Origin: an uncultured Clostridia bacterium
GTDB taxonomy: Bacteria > Bacillota > Clostridia > Oscillospirales > Acutalibacteraceae
Direction of reading: 5' to 3'
Assembly: GCA_944384995.1 (NCBI GenBank)
Contig: CALWVN010000005.1
Location: 47,176-111,175 of the forward strand
DNA: 64,000 bases
A program made the position numbers and the translations under genes. The notes under the pieces were generated by a model. The model saw only the letters and a program-made list of their open reading frames with translations. It was not told the origin of the DNA and made no database searches. Positions 25,834 through 33,754 of the stretch are shown here, piece by piece (position 1 is the first letter of the stretch; the number at the start of each line of letters is the position of its first letter).

Positions 25834-26863
25834 GCAGTACCATAGCCTGGATCTCGCAAAGTTTATCAGCGCCGTGCTGATCATTGTCCTGCACACGGGC
25901 CCGCTGTCCTCGTACAGCTCCGTTTTGCATTACGGGCTGCGCAATATCGTAACCGTGGTGGCGGTTCCGTTCTTTTTTATGGCAAGCGGCTTCTTGCTGT
26001 TCGTCAAGCTCAACCGGCTGCCTGCTGAGGAGGGAAGCGCGTATTTTAAGCGGTACATCGGCCGCCTTGTGCTGATGTATGTGCTTTGGTCGGCGGTATA
26101 CTTCCCGTTTGTGCTGACCGACTGGCTGCGAAACGGGTGTACGGTCATGGATGTTTTGCAGTATATCAAGCGATTCTTTTTTGAAGGCAGTTACGAGACG
26201 ATCTGGTTTCTGCCCGCGCTGATTACGGCGTCGGCCTTGGTTTATTTTGTGCACAAAAGGCTTTCCTTCCGTAACATAGTTCTGGTTGCCCTGCCGTTTT
26301 ATATTTTCGCTTGTCTCGGCAGCTCTTATTATGGGCTTACGGAACAGATCCCCGTTTTGCGTGCGGTTTTTCACGCCTATTTTTCCTTTTTTGATACCAT
26401 CAAAAACGGTGTGTTGTTCGGCTTTTTGTTTGTTGCGCTCGGCGCCGCTTTTACCGAGTCCCGCAAGCCTGTTCGGCAGGGGCGCGCGTTTCTTTTCAGT
26501 GCGGTCTTCTTTGTCCTGATGGCAGGCGAGACTGTGGCACAGACGGTTTTGCACTGGTCTACAAACGGGGTGGATACAAAGCTTTTGCTGGCTCCGCTGA
26601 GCATCTGCCTGTTTGCTTGGGTCTTGTCCCTGCAGCTCCCCGATACGCACCCAGAAGCCTATGTTTGGATACGGAAGCTGAGCTTGCTTATGTTCTTAAG
26701 CCAGCGGATCTTTTTAACGCTGTTTGACCGATATTTGTCGGACAGTGTGTGGGTAACGAATTCCCTTTTGTATTTCGTTTCTATTTTCGCGCTGACGCTG
26801 GCGTTTTCCGCGCTCTTTATTTTGCTCTCTCAAAAGCTGAAAGTGCTGCGCCGTTTCTACTGA
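25817..26863 (+). CDS. Acyltransferase 3 family membrane protein
   Basis: A 348-residue integral membrane O-acyltransferase with about ten helices. Family signatures: HSLDLAKFISAVLIIVLHTG near the N-terminus, VAVPFFFMASGFLLF, and TIWFLPALITASALVYF. Such enzymes transfer acetyl or succinyl groups to sugars across the membrane and probably decorate the polymer. Strong AAGGAGG site before ATG 25817; overlaps the preceding glycosyltransferase. Confidence 0.88.
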   Translation: MAEIRKQYHSLDLAKFISAVLIIVLHTGPLSSYSSVLHYGLRNIVTVVAVPFFFMASGFLLFVKLNRLPAEEGSAYFKRYIGRLVLMYVLWSAVYFPFVLTDWLRNGCTVMDVLQYIKRFFFEGSYETIWFLPALITASALVYFVHKRLSFRNIVLVALPFYIFACLGSSYYGLTEQIPVLRAVFHAYFSFFDTIKNGVLFGFLFVALGAAFTESRKPVRQGRAFLFSAVFFVLMAGETVAQTVLHWSTNGVDTKLLLAPLSICLFAWVLSLQLPDTHPEAYVWIRKLSLLMFLSQRIFLTLFDRYLSDSVWVTNSLLYFVSIFALTLAFSALFILLSQKLKVLRRFY

Positions 26864-26990
26864 AAATATGGGCTTTCGGGATGACCGGGCAGGCAATTGT
26901 CCGCGCCGAAAACGCAAGTGAATCAGCCGTCTCGGTTATGCCCGAAACATTTTCCCGCGCAAGTGCAGATTATCCAAAGAAGGACACAAT

Positions 26991-28529
26991 ATGAACAGAA
27001 AAATCGGTGTGATTTATTCTTATGTTTTGATGTTTGTCGAGGTGTTTTCGGCAACGCTGTTTACGCCCTACATCATTCGGATGCTGGGCCCTTCGGAATA
27101 CGGCATTTATCAGCTGGTTTCCTCGATCACCTCTTATTTGCTTCTGCTCGACCTCGGTATCGGGAATGCAATCGTCCGCTATATGGCGAAATTCCGTACG
27201 GAGAACAACAAGCAAAAGCAGGAGGAATTCCTCGGCATCGCAACGATTTATTATTTTATTATAGCGATCATTGTTTTAATTATCGGCGTCGTGCTTTTGG
27301 TGATTTTTCCGACCGCCTTTGCAAAGGGCTTGAGCGTCGAAGAAATCGCGATCGGCAGGCGGCTGCTGTCGATCACTATGATTTCCGCCGCCATTACGCT
27401 TGGCACATCGGCCTTTGCAAACACACTGGTTGCAAATGAGCGTTTTTCGTTTTCAAAGGGCATGACCATTGTGTTTACCCTGCTCAAGGTGCTGATTTCC
27501 TTAATCGCCCTGCAGCTCGGTATGAGCAGTGTAGGCGTGGTGATGTCTTTTACGATCACCAATGCGCTGACACGCTTTTCGTACGTGGCCTATGTTCTAT
27601 TCAAACTGAAATTGGTGCCGAAATTCAAAAACATCAATTTTGGCTTTATCAAGGAAGTTGTCTCTTATTCCTCCTTTGTTCTTCTGCAGATGGTGGCAAC
27701 GCAGATCAACGCGATGACGGACTCCGTGCTTTTGGGGATGCTGGCAAAGGACGCCGCCGTCATTATTGCCGTTTACGGTGTGGGCGCGCAGATCATACAA
27801 TACTTTAAAACGATCGGCACCCATTTCAACAGCGTTCTGATGGCGGGCGTTGTAAGGCTGGTCGAAAACGGCGCGGGCACAAAGGCCTTGCAGGACGAAA
27901 TGGTGCGTATCGGCAGGATCATATTCATGATGCTCGGCCTGATCTTTACGGTTTATGCCGTGTTCGGAAAGCACTTTATGGTCTTGTGGGCAGGCGCGGA
28001 TTACGAGCAGGGGTATTTAGTTGCCGTGGCGATTATGGTGCCTACCATGTTCAAGCTTGTGCAGACGATCGGCAACCAGATCCTTTGGGCAATGGAAAAA
28101 CACCGTACGCAAGCGATGATTCAGATCATTTCAGCGGTTCTCAATATCTTGCTTACGGCGATTCTAATTAAATGGAATCCGTTGATTGGCGCAGTGGTCG
28201 GTACGGTGATCGCGCTTACCGTCGGCGATGTTATTTGCATGAACGTTATGTTTAAAAGCAAGATCGGGATTTGTCTGACACAGTATTATAAGGGATTGTG
28301 CAAGGGCATTCTGCCGTCTTTGCTGATTTCCGCCGGGGCAGGTGTTGCTCTCAAGCTGCTGAATTTGGAACGGTACGGTTGGTTAGGCCTGATCGTGAAC
28401 TGCGCCGTTATGGTTGTGGCTTACGGTATTTGTATGCTGACGTTCGGCATGAATCGTTCGGAAAAAAACATGGTGCAGGGGATATGCCGAAAAATATTGG
28501 TTTTCCTGCATCTCAAAAAGCGCGCATAA
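26991..28529 (+). CDS. Wzx-type flippase (oligosaccharide translocase)
   Basis: A 512-residue polytopic protein of the MATE/MOP superfamily with 12-14 helices. The start (YVLMFVEVFSATLFTPYIIRMLGPSEYGIYQLVSSITSYL, read in parts) is the polysaccharide_synt flippase signature, and LDLGIGNAIVRYMAKFR follows. It moves lipid-linked repeat units to the outer membrane face for the Wzy polymerase. AGAAGGA site upstream; the 127 nt before it carry nothing recognisable. Confidence 0.92.
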   Translation: MNRKIGVIYSYVLMFVEVFSATLFTPYIIRMLGPSEYGIYQLVSSITSYLLLLDLGIGNAIVRYMAKFRTENNKQKQEEFLGIATIYYFIIAIIVLIIGVVLLVIFPTAFAKGLSVEEIAIGRRLLSITMISAAITLGTSAFANTLVANERFSFSKGMTIVFTLLKVLISLIALQLGMSSVGVVMSFTITNALTRFSYVAYVLFKLKLVPKFKNINFGFIKEVVSYSSFVLLQMVATQINAMTDSVLLGMLAKDAAVIIAVYGVGAQIIQYFKTIGTHFNSVLMAGVVRLVENGAGTKALQDEMVRIGRIIFMMLGLIFTVYAVFGKHFMVLWAGADYEQGYLVAVAIMVPTMFKLVQTIGNQILWAMEKHRTQAMIQIISAVLNILLTAILIKWNPLIGAVVGTVIALTVGDVICMNVMFKSKIGICLTQYYKGLCKGILPSLLISAGAGVALKLLNLERYGWLGLIVNCAVMVVAYGICMLTFGMNRSEKNMVQGICRKILVFLHLKKRA

Positions 28530-28633
28530 AGGCACGAAAGGCAGCCGACGCCGCCGGAATGCTTTGCGTTCGGGATAAATGAATTGCGAAAAAAGAATTT
28601 GTTTTTCGGGCTAAAAAATATGTCGTAAAATAA

Positions 28634-28668
28634 AAAAAGACCGCAACGCTTTGAGGCGGTTTTTCAAG
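28634..28668 (+). terminator. Weak internal terminator-like hairpin after wzx
   Basis: ACCGC and GCGGT flank a 12-nt loop, followed by TTTTT. Short stem, so at most partial termination before the CapE-F-G block. Confidence 0.4.
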
Positions 28669-28693
28669 CTTTTGGACAAGGAGACGATGCGAG

Positions 28694-29743
28694 ATGTCTA
28701 TGTTTACAAACAAAACGCTGTTAATCACCGGCGGCACAGGTTCTTTCGGCAATGCGGTACTCAACCGCTTTATTATGTCGGACATCGGGGAGATCCGTAT
28801 TTTTTCACGAGATGAAAAAAAGCAGGATGATATGCGCCATGCTTTTCAGGCGCGGCATCCCGAAACGAGCGGCAAGCTGAAATTCTATATCGGAGACGTG
28901 CGCGACATTGATTCGGTGCGCAACGCGATGCACGGGGTGGACTTCATTTTCCATGCCGCAGCGCTCAAGCAGGTGCCTTCCTGTGAGTTTTTCCCCATTG
29001 AAGCGGTGAAGACCAATGTGCTCGGGACGGAAAATGTGCTGACTGCCGCGATCGACGCGGGCGTAAAAAGCATCATCTGTCTGTCTACCGACAAGGCGGC
29101 GTACCCCGTCAACGCCATGGGGACCTCCAAAGCGATGATGGAAAAGGTCATCGTCGCAAAGGCGCGCACCGTAAGCCCCGAAAAAACCAAGATCTGCTGC
29201 ACACGCTACGGCAACGTGCTGTGCTCGCGCGGGTCGGTCGTGCCGCTGTGGATCGAGCAGATCAAGGCGGGCAACCCCATCACTGTGACCGAACCGGATA
29301 TGACGCGCTTTGTCATGAGCCTTGAGGAAGCGGTGGAGCTGGTGCTGTTCGCCTTCGAGCACGGCGAGAGCGGCGATATTCTCGTGCAAAAGGCGCCCGC
29401 ATGCACCATCGGCGTGCTTGCCGAAGCGGTGCGGGAGCTTTTTGCACCGCAGGCGGAGATCCGCACCATCGGCATCCGCCACGGCGAAAAAATGTATGAG
29501 ACGCTCTTGACAAACGAGGAGTGCGCACACGCTATTGATATGGGCGCGTTTTACCGCGTACCTGCGGACAAGCGCGATCTCAACTATGACAAATATTTCA
29601 AGGACGGGGATATAAAGCGAAATCCCTTAACAGAGTTTGATTCCAACAACACCGAGCTGATGACCGTGGATCAGGTCAAGGAAAAGCTGAAAACACTGCC
29701 TTACATCCAAAACGCTTTGCACGAGATGGAGGAAGGCAGATGA
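28694..29743 (+). CDS. capE: CapE-like UDP-GlcNAc 4,6-dehydratase/5-epimerase
   Basis: A 349-residue short-form FlaA1/CapE family enzyme. LLITGGTGSFGNAVLNRF gives the NAD-binding motif; FSRDEKKQDDMRH and HAAALKQVPSCEFFPIEAVK are family signatures, and the active-site region reads STDKAAYPVNAMGTSK, where methionine replaces the usual SDR tyrosine (MxxxK), as in characterised CapE. First step of UDP-N-acetyl-L-fucosamine synthesis. AAGGAGA site 9 nt before ATG. Confidence 0.93.
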   Translation: MSMFTNKTLLITGGTGSFGNAVLNRFIMSDIGEIRIFSRDEKKQDDMRHAFQARHPETSGKLKFYIGDVRDIDSVRNAMHGVDFIFHAAALKQVPSCEFFPIEAVKTNVLGTENVLTAAIDAGVKSIICLSTDKAAYPVNAMGTSKAMMEKVIVAKARTVSPEKTKICCTRYGNVLCSRGSVVPLWIEQIKAGNPITVTEPDMTRFVMSLEEAVELVLFAFEHGESGDILVQKAPACTIGVLAEAVRELFAPQAEIRTIGIRHGEKMYETLLTNEECAHAIDMGAFYRVPADKRDLNYDKYFKDGDIKRNPLTEFDSNNTELMTVDQVKEKLKTLPYIQNALHEMEEGR

Positions 29744-30885
29744 AGATCCTTGTGACCGGCGCAAACGGCTTTGTCGGCAGAAATCTGACCTGGCAGCTCC
29801 GAAATATCCGCGACGGCAAGGACAAGACCTCGCCGCTTAAAGCGGATCTGGAAATTTATGCTTACGACGTAGACTCGGATGCATCGCTTTTGGATACCTA
29901 TTGCGCGGATTGTGATATGGTATTCAATCTTGCCGGCGTAAACCGCCCCGAAAACACCGAGGACTTTATGAAAGGCAACTTCGGCTTTGCCTCTACGCTG
30001 CTCGACACGCTGAAAAAGCACAAAAACACCTGCCCGGTGATGCTCTCCTCTTCCACGCAGGCGGCGTTGGACAACCCCTACGGCAAAAGCAAAAAAGCGG
30101 GTGAGGACCTGTTTTTCGCCTACAGCCGGGAAACGGGCGCCGACGTCCTTGTATATCGATTCCCGAATGTGTTCGGCAAGTGGTGCCGCCCGAATTACAA
30201 CAGCGCGGTGGCGACCTTTTGCTATAATATCGCCCGCGACCTGCCTATCACGGTCAACGACCGCGCGCATGCGATGACGCTTGTGTACATCGACGACGTG
30301 GTGCAAGAGCTCATTTCGGCGGCGGCGGGGAAGCCTACGCGCGACGGCGATTTTTGCCGCGTACCCGTAGAACATAAGACTACGCTTGGCGCGATCGTCG
30401 ATCTGCTGTACGCATTCCGCGAAAGCCGAAAGACTTTACAGGTACCGGACCTCACCGACGGCAGCTTTTCCAAGAAGCTATACAGCACGTACCTTTCCTA
30501 TCTGCCTACGGACGGTTTTTCCTACCCGCTCACGATGCACACGGACGCGCGCGGCTCGTTTACGGAAATACTGCGCACCGCGAACCAGGGGCAGTTCTCG
30601 GTCAATATTTCCAAGCCGGGCATCACGAAAGGACAGCATTGGCACAACACCAAAAACGAAAAGTTCTTAGTCGTCAGCGGCAAGGGTGTCATCCGCTTTC
30701 GCAAGCCGGGGGAGACAGAAGTATATTCCTACTTTGTCTCAGGCGAGAAATTAGAGGTCGTGGATATCCCCACAGGGTATACGCACAGCATTGAAAACTT
30801 AGGTGACAGCGATCTTGTTACCTTCATGTGGTGCAACGAGTGCTTTGACCCTGCGCACCCCGACACTTACGCTTTGGAAGTGTAA
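29740..30885 (+). CDS. capF: CapF-like bifunctional reductase/epimerase (UDP-FucNAc pathway)
   Basis: A 381-residue two-domain enzyme. Residues 1-~245 are an SDR (TGANGFVGRNL, NPYGKSKKAGEDL with the YxxxK pair); the rest is a cupin with metal-binding HWHNTKNEKF and a later His in GYTHSIENLG. CapF epimerises C3 and reduces C4 of the CapE product to UDP-N-acetyl-L-talosamine. ATGA overlap with capE. Confidence 0.93.
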   Translation: MKILVTGANGFVGRNLTWQLRNIRDGKDKTSPLKADLEIYAYDVDSDASLLDTYCADCDMVFNLAGVNRPENTEDFMKGNFGFASTLLDTLKKHKNTCPVMLSSSTQAALDNPYGKSKKAGEDLFFAYSRETGADVLVYRFPNVFGKWCRPNYNSAVATFCYNIARDLPITVNDRAHAMTLVYIDDVVQELISAAAGKPTRDGDFCRVPVEHKTTLGAIVDLLYAFRESRKTLQVPDLTDGSFSKKLYSTYLSYLPTDGFSYPLTMHTDARGSFTEILRTANQGQFSVNISKPGITKGQHWHNTKNEKFLVVSGKGVIRFRKPGETEVYSYFVSGEKLEVVDIPTGYTHSIENLGDSDLVTFMWCNECFDPAHPDTYALEV

Positions 30886-31385
30886 TGCTTGTGAAAATGA
30901 AAGTGGCAAGGGCGGCCTGTCTGCTTGCCGTACTGCTGACGGTCGCCTTTATCTTTTATAACTCCGCCCAGCCCGTCCCCGACTCCATAGAGGCGTCCGC
31001 CAATGTCGCGGAGCAAATCGCGGCGGTCGTCCCCGTGCAGGATACGGCAGAGGACGGCACGAATTTCGTACAGCTGGTGCGAAAGGCGGCGCACGCCGTG
31101 GAATTTTTTGCGCTGGGTGCGGAGCTTTCCGTACTGTTTTATCTGCTGCACAAAAGACTGCACATCCAGACGCTTTGGAATACGATTTCTACGGCGCTCG
31201 GCATAGCCGTTGCGGATGAAGCGATCCAAATCCTGTCGGGCCGGGGTCCGCGGGTGCAGGACGTGCTGCTGGATCTCTGCGGCGCGCTTGCGGCGACGGC
31301 GCTGTGCTGGCTGCTGTTCGGCGTTATATATGCGGTACGCCGCCGAAAAGACAAAGAAAAGAGGCATAAACGATGGGTAAATTGA
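30885..31385 (+). CDS. VanZ-like membrane protein
   Basis: A 166-residue protein with four hydrophobic helices and the VanZ family pattern: FYNSAQP after the first helix, RKAAHAVEFFALGAE, ADEAIQILSGRGPRVQDVLLD near the third. VanZ proteins have no fixed reaction; some give low-level teicoplanin resistance, others sit in envelope-glycan loci. It is inserted between capF and capG, with overlap at both ends, so it is co-expressed with the UDP-FucNAc enzymes. Basic C-terminal tail. Confidence 0.85.
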   Translation: MLVKMKVARAACLLAVLLTVAFIFYNSAQPVPDSIEASANVAEQIAAVVPVQDTAEDGTNFVQLVRKAAHAVEFFALGAELSVLFYLLHKRLHIQTLWNTISTALGIAVADEAIQILSGRGPRVQDVLLDLCGALAATALCWLLFGVIYAVRRRKDKEKRHKRWVN

Positions 31386-32503
31386 AGCTGATGACGATCC
31401 TCGGCACACGCCCGGAGATCATCCGCCTGTCGGCGGTCATCAAATGCGCGGACAAATATTTCGATCACATCCTCGTGCACACGGGGCAGAATTACGATTA
31501 CACGCTCAACGAGGTGTTTTTTAACGACCTCGAGCTTCGCGCGCCCGATTATTATCTGGACAGCGTCGGCGACAACCTCGGGCAGACGATGGGCAATATC
31601 CTTGCAAAATCCTATGAGGTCTTGCAGAAGGAACAGCCCGATGCGCTTTTGATTCTGGGCGATACGAATTCCGCGCTGTCCGCGATCTCGGCGAAGCGGC
31701 TGAAAATCCCGATCTTCCACATGGAGGCGGGCAACCGCTGCTGGGACTGGAACGTCCCCGAAATGACGAACCGCACCATCGTCGACCACATTTCCGACAT
31801 CAACCTGCCCTATACCGAGCACAGCCGCCGCTATCTGTTGAGCGAGGGCATCGACGGCAAGACCATGTTCGTTACGGGCTCACCCATGCGCGAAGTGCTG
31901 CGCGACCATGCCGAAAAGATCGAACAAAGCCGCGTGCTCGAAACGCTTCGGCTCGAACCGCGCAAATATATCCTGCTTTCGGCGCACCGCGAGGAGAATA
32001 TCGACAACGAAGCGCATTTCCTTTCTTTAATGAACGCGGTCAACGAGATCGCCGAAAGCTACAAAATGCCCGTGATCTATTCCACCCACCCGCGCAGCCG
32101 CAACATCATCGAAAAGCGCGGCTTCCGTTTCCACCCGCTGGTGCAGAGCCTCAAGCCGTTCGGCTTTATGGATTACAACAAGCTGCAAAAGAACGCCTAT
32201 TGTGTGCTTTCCGACAGCGGCACGCTTTCCGAGGAATCCGCGATGCTCGGGTTCCCCGCCGTGCTTGTGCGCACCTCCACCGAGCGCCCTGAAGTGCTTG
32301 ATAAGGGCACGGTCGTCATCGGCGGCATCCGCGGCGAGGATGTGCGGCAGGCGATGGACCTGGCGGTCGCCATGTATGAAAATAAAGAAGAAACGGTCAT
32401 GGCGGAGGATTACGCCGACACGAACATTTCCGTGAAAGTCTGCAAGATTATCCAAAGCTATGCCAAGATCGTGAACCTCACGACCTGGCACAAAGGCGAA
32501 TGA
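31373..32503 (+). CDS. capG: CapG-like UDP-N-acetyl-L-talosamine 2-epimerase
   Basis: A 376-residue non-hydrolysing UDP-sugar 2-epimerase. TILGTRPEIIRLSAVIK, HTGQNYDYTLNEVFF, HMEAGNRCWDWNVPEMTNR and SDSGTLSEESAMLGFPAVL are the family motifs. In the CapE-F-G order it makes UDP-N-acetyl-L-fucosamine. Last gene of the polysaccharide operon; its first 13 nt overlap the VanZ gene. Confidence 0.93.
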   Translation: MGKLKLMTILGTRPEIIRLSAVIKCADKYFDHILVHTGQNYDYTLNEVFFNDLELRAPDYYLDSVGDNLGQTMGNILAKSYEVLQKEQPDALLILGDTNSALSAISAKRLKIPIFHMEAGNRCWDWNVPEMTNRTIVDHISDINLPYTEHSRRYLLSEGIDGKTMFVTGSPMREVLRDHAEKIEQSRVLETLRLEPRKYILLSAHREENIDNEAHFLSLMNAVNEIAESYKMPVIYSTHPRSRNIIEKRGFRFHPLVQSLKPFGFMDYNKLQKNAYCVLSDSGTLSEESAMLGFPAVLVRTSTERPEVLDKGTVVIGGIRGEDVRQAMDLAVAMYENKEETVMAEDYADTNISVKVCKIIQSYAKIVNLTTWHKGE

Positions 32504-32516
32504 TCCTATAAACAAT

Positions 32517-32550
32517 GCGCCCGCAGCATTTTGCTGCGGGCGCTTATCTT
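32517..32550. terminator. Terminator at the end of the polysaccharide operon
   Basis: 12-bp perfect stem GCGCCCGCAGCA / TGCTGCGGGCGC (32517-32528, 32532-32543), then TTATCTT. Lies between convergent transcripts. Confidence 0.8.
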
Positions 32551-32562
32551 AAAGTGCTTAGC

Positions 32563-32931
32563 CTACTCGTGCGCATGGATGTGCGCCTGCAAGGCGGCAA
32601 AGGTCTCGTCGCTGATGATGTGTTCCATTTTGCACGCATCTGCAGCGGCGATGTCCTCCGGCACACCGAGCGACGTGAGGACTTTCGTGAGCACCGTATG
32701 GCGTGTGTAGATCTTTTCGGCGACCTCGCGGCCCGTGTCCGTTAAGCGAATGTGCCCATCCTTGTCCACGGTGATAAATCCGCCGTTTTTGAGAAGCCCC
32801 ATGGCGCGGCTGACGCTGGGCTTGCTGAACTGCATATATTCCACAATGTCAATGGCACGCACGGCGGGCTTTTGGCGCGAGAGGATCAGAATGGTTTCCA
32901 AATACATCTCGCCGGATTCCTGTAACTGCAT
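32563..32931 (-). CDS. DtxR/MntR-family metal-dependent repressor
   Basis: A 122-residue repressor: N-terminal winged helix (YLETILILSRQKPAVRAIDI, FSKPSVSRAMGLLKNGGF) and dimerisation/metal-binding part (TRHTVLTKVLTSLGV, ADACKMEHIISDETF with the usual Cys/His/Glu ligands). No SH3-like C-terminal domain, as in MntR-sized members. Two ATGs lie 6 nt apart; AAAGGAGG sits only 2-3 nt before the first, so the second (32931) is preferred. Divergent from the feo operon, whose promoters carry matching palindromes, so it is the likely Fe2+ (or Mn2+) regulator of that operon. Confidence 0.9.
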   Translation of the reverse strand: MQLQESGEMYLETILILSRQKPAVRAIDIVEYMQFSKPSVSRAMGLLKNGGFITVDKDGHIRLTDTGREVAEKIYTRHTVLTKVLTSLGVPEDIAAADACKMEHIISDETFAALQAHIHAHE

Positions 32932-33087
32932 CTGCATGCCCTCCTTTTTTGATGCTGCGAAACAGTCTATCATATTTTCTCGTAAAACGCAACCGCCCGG
33001 CGAGTTGTCGCTTTTTTACGAAGCCTTTTTTGCAGCAATCCAATTTTTAACCAAATTGACGAAAACCGAAAAAATGCAAAATGGGAC

Positions 33088-33116
33088 TTGACAAATTCCT
33101 ACCGATTCGCTATTCT
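33088..33116 (+). promoter_or_regulatory. Promoter of the feo operon
   Basis: TTGACA (33088-33093), 17-nt spacer, TATTCT (33111-33116). The expected start site falls at the edge of the palindrome at 33124. Confidence 0.8.
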
Positions 33117-33123
33117 ATTAGTG

Positions 33124-33139
33124 GTTAGCGAATGCTAAC
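33124..33139. promoter_or_regulatory. Metal-repressor operator 1 (feoA)
   Basis: GTTAGC-GAAT-GCTAAC, a perfect 6+6 palindrome just after the -10 hexamer. Repeated almost exactly before feoB at 33720. Confidence 0.8.
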
Positions 33140-33195
33140 TGCTGCGACGTGCGTCTTTTGCCGTCGAACAGGGCAAGGAAAGGAACGATGCGCCC

Positions 33196-33408
33196 ATGAT
33201 GCCGTTGAGTTTTGCCGCAAACGGCGAGGAAAACATCATCCGCAAGGTCGGCGGCAGTACCGACGTGCGGCAGCACCTTTGCGATCTCGGCTTCGTGCCG
33301 GGGGGCAGTGTGACGGTCGTCTCCGCAAACGGCGGGAACCTGATTGTCAGCGTCAAAGGCTGCCGGATCGCTGTCAGCCGTGAAATGGCAAATAAAATTT
33401 ATATTTGA
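33196..33408 (+). CDS. feoA: FeoA-domain protein 1
   Basis: A 70-residue SH3-like FeoA protein: LCDLGFVPGGSVTVVSANGGNLIVS is the core (read in parts), and it ends in SREMANKIYI as FeoA proteins do. FeoA assists FeoB in ferrous iron uptake, in the cytoplasm. First gene after the palindromic operator. ATG 33196 or 33199. Confidence 0.88.
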   Translation: MMPLSFAANGEENIIRKVGGSTDVRQHLCDLGFVPGGSVTVVSANGGNLIVSVKGCRIAVSREMANKIYI

Positions 33409-33458
33409 TCTGTTACAAACTTACACGCTGAGTTAATTCAACCGAAAGGGGAAACGAT

Positions 33459-33680
33459 ATGAAAACACTTCGTGAAGTGCCTATAGGCGGCGACTGCAAG
33501 GTCGTCAAGCTGCACGGCGAGGGCGCGGTGAAACGGCGCATTATGGATATGGGCATCACCAAAGGCGTGGACATCCATGTGCGTAAGGTCGCGCCGTTCG
33601 GCGATCCCGTGGAGGTCACGGTGCGCGGCTATGAGCTGTCTTTACGCAAGGCGGACGCGGAAATGATCGAGGTCGAGTAA
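33459..33680 (+). CDS. feoA: FeoA-domain protein 2
   Basis: A 73-residue second FeoA: KRRIMDMGITKGVDIHVRKV and PVEVTVRGYELSLRKADAEMI match the family. AAAGGGGAAA ribosome site before ATG. Tandem FeoA genes before feoB are common in Clostridia. Confidence 0.9.
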   Translation: MKTLREVPIGGDCKVVKLHGEGAVKRRIMDMGITKGVDIHVRKVAPFGDPVEVTVRGYELSLRKADAEMIEVE

Positions 33681-33719
33681 CAGACCTCTCTCGCTTTCGC
33701 GTATATTTTTTGGCAATAC

Positions 33720-33735
33720 GTTAGCCTATGCTAAC
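33720..33735. promoter_or_regulatory. Metal-repressor operator 2 (feoB)
   Basis: GTTAGC-CTAT-GCTAAC, the same arms as operator 1, 20 nt before the feoB start. It suggests a second, internal point of metal control. Confidence 0.75.
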
Positions 33736-33754
33736 TACAGAAAGGAAGACGGAA

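Noticed and set aside
12565-31385. A vancomycin-resistance (VanHAX-like) cluster
   Set aside because: A hydroxyacid dehydrogenase, an ATP-grasp gene and VanZ occur, but the ATP-grasp is of the sugar-transfer type, not a D-Ala-D-Lac ligase, and no VanX is present; the surroundings are polysaccharide genes.
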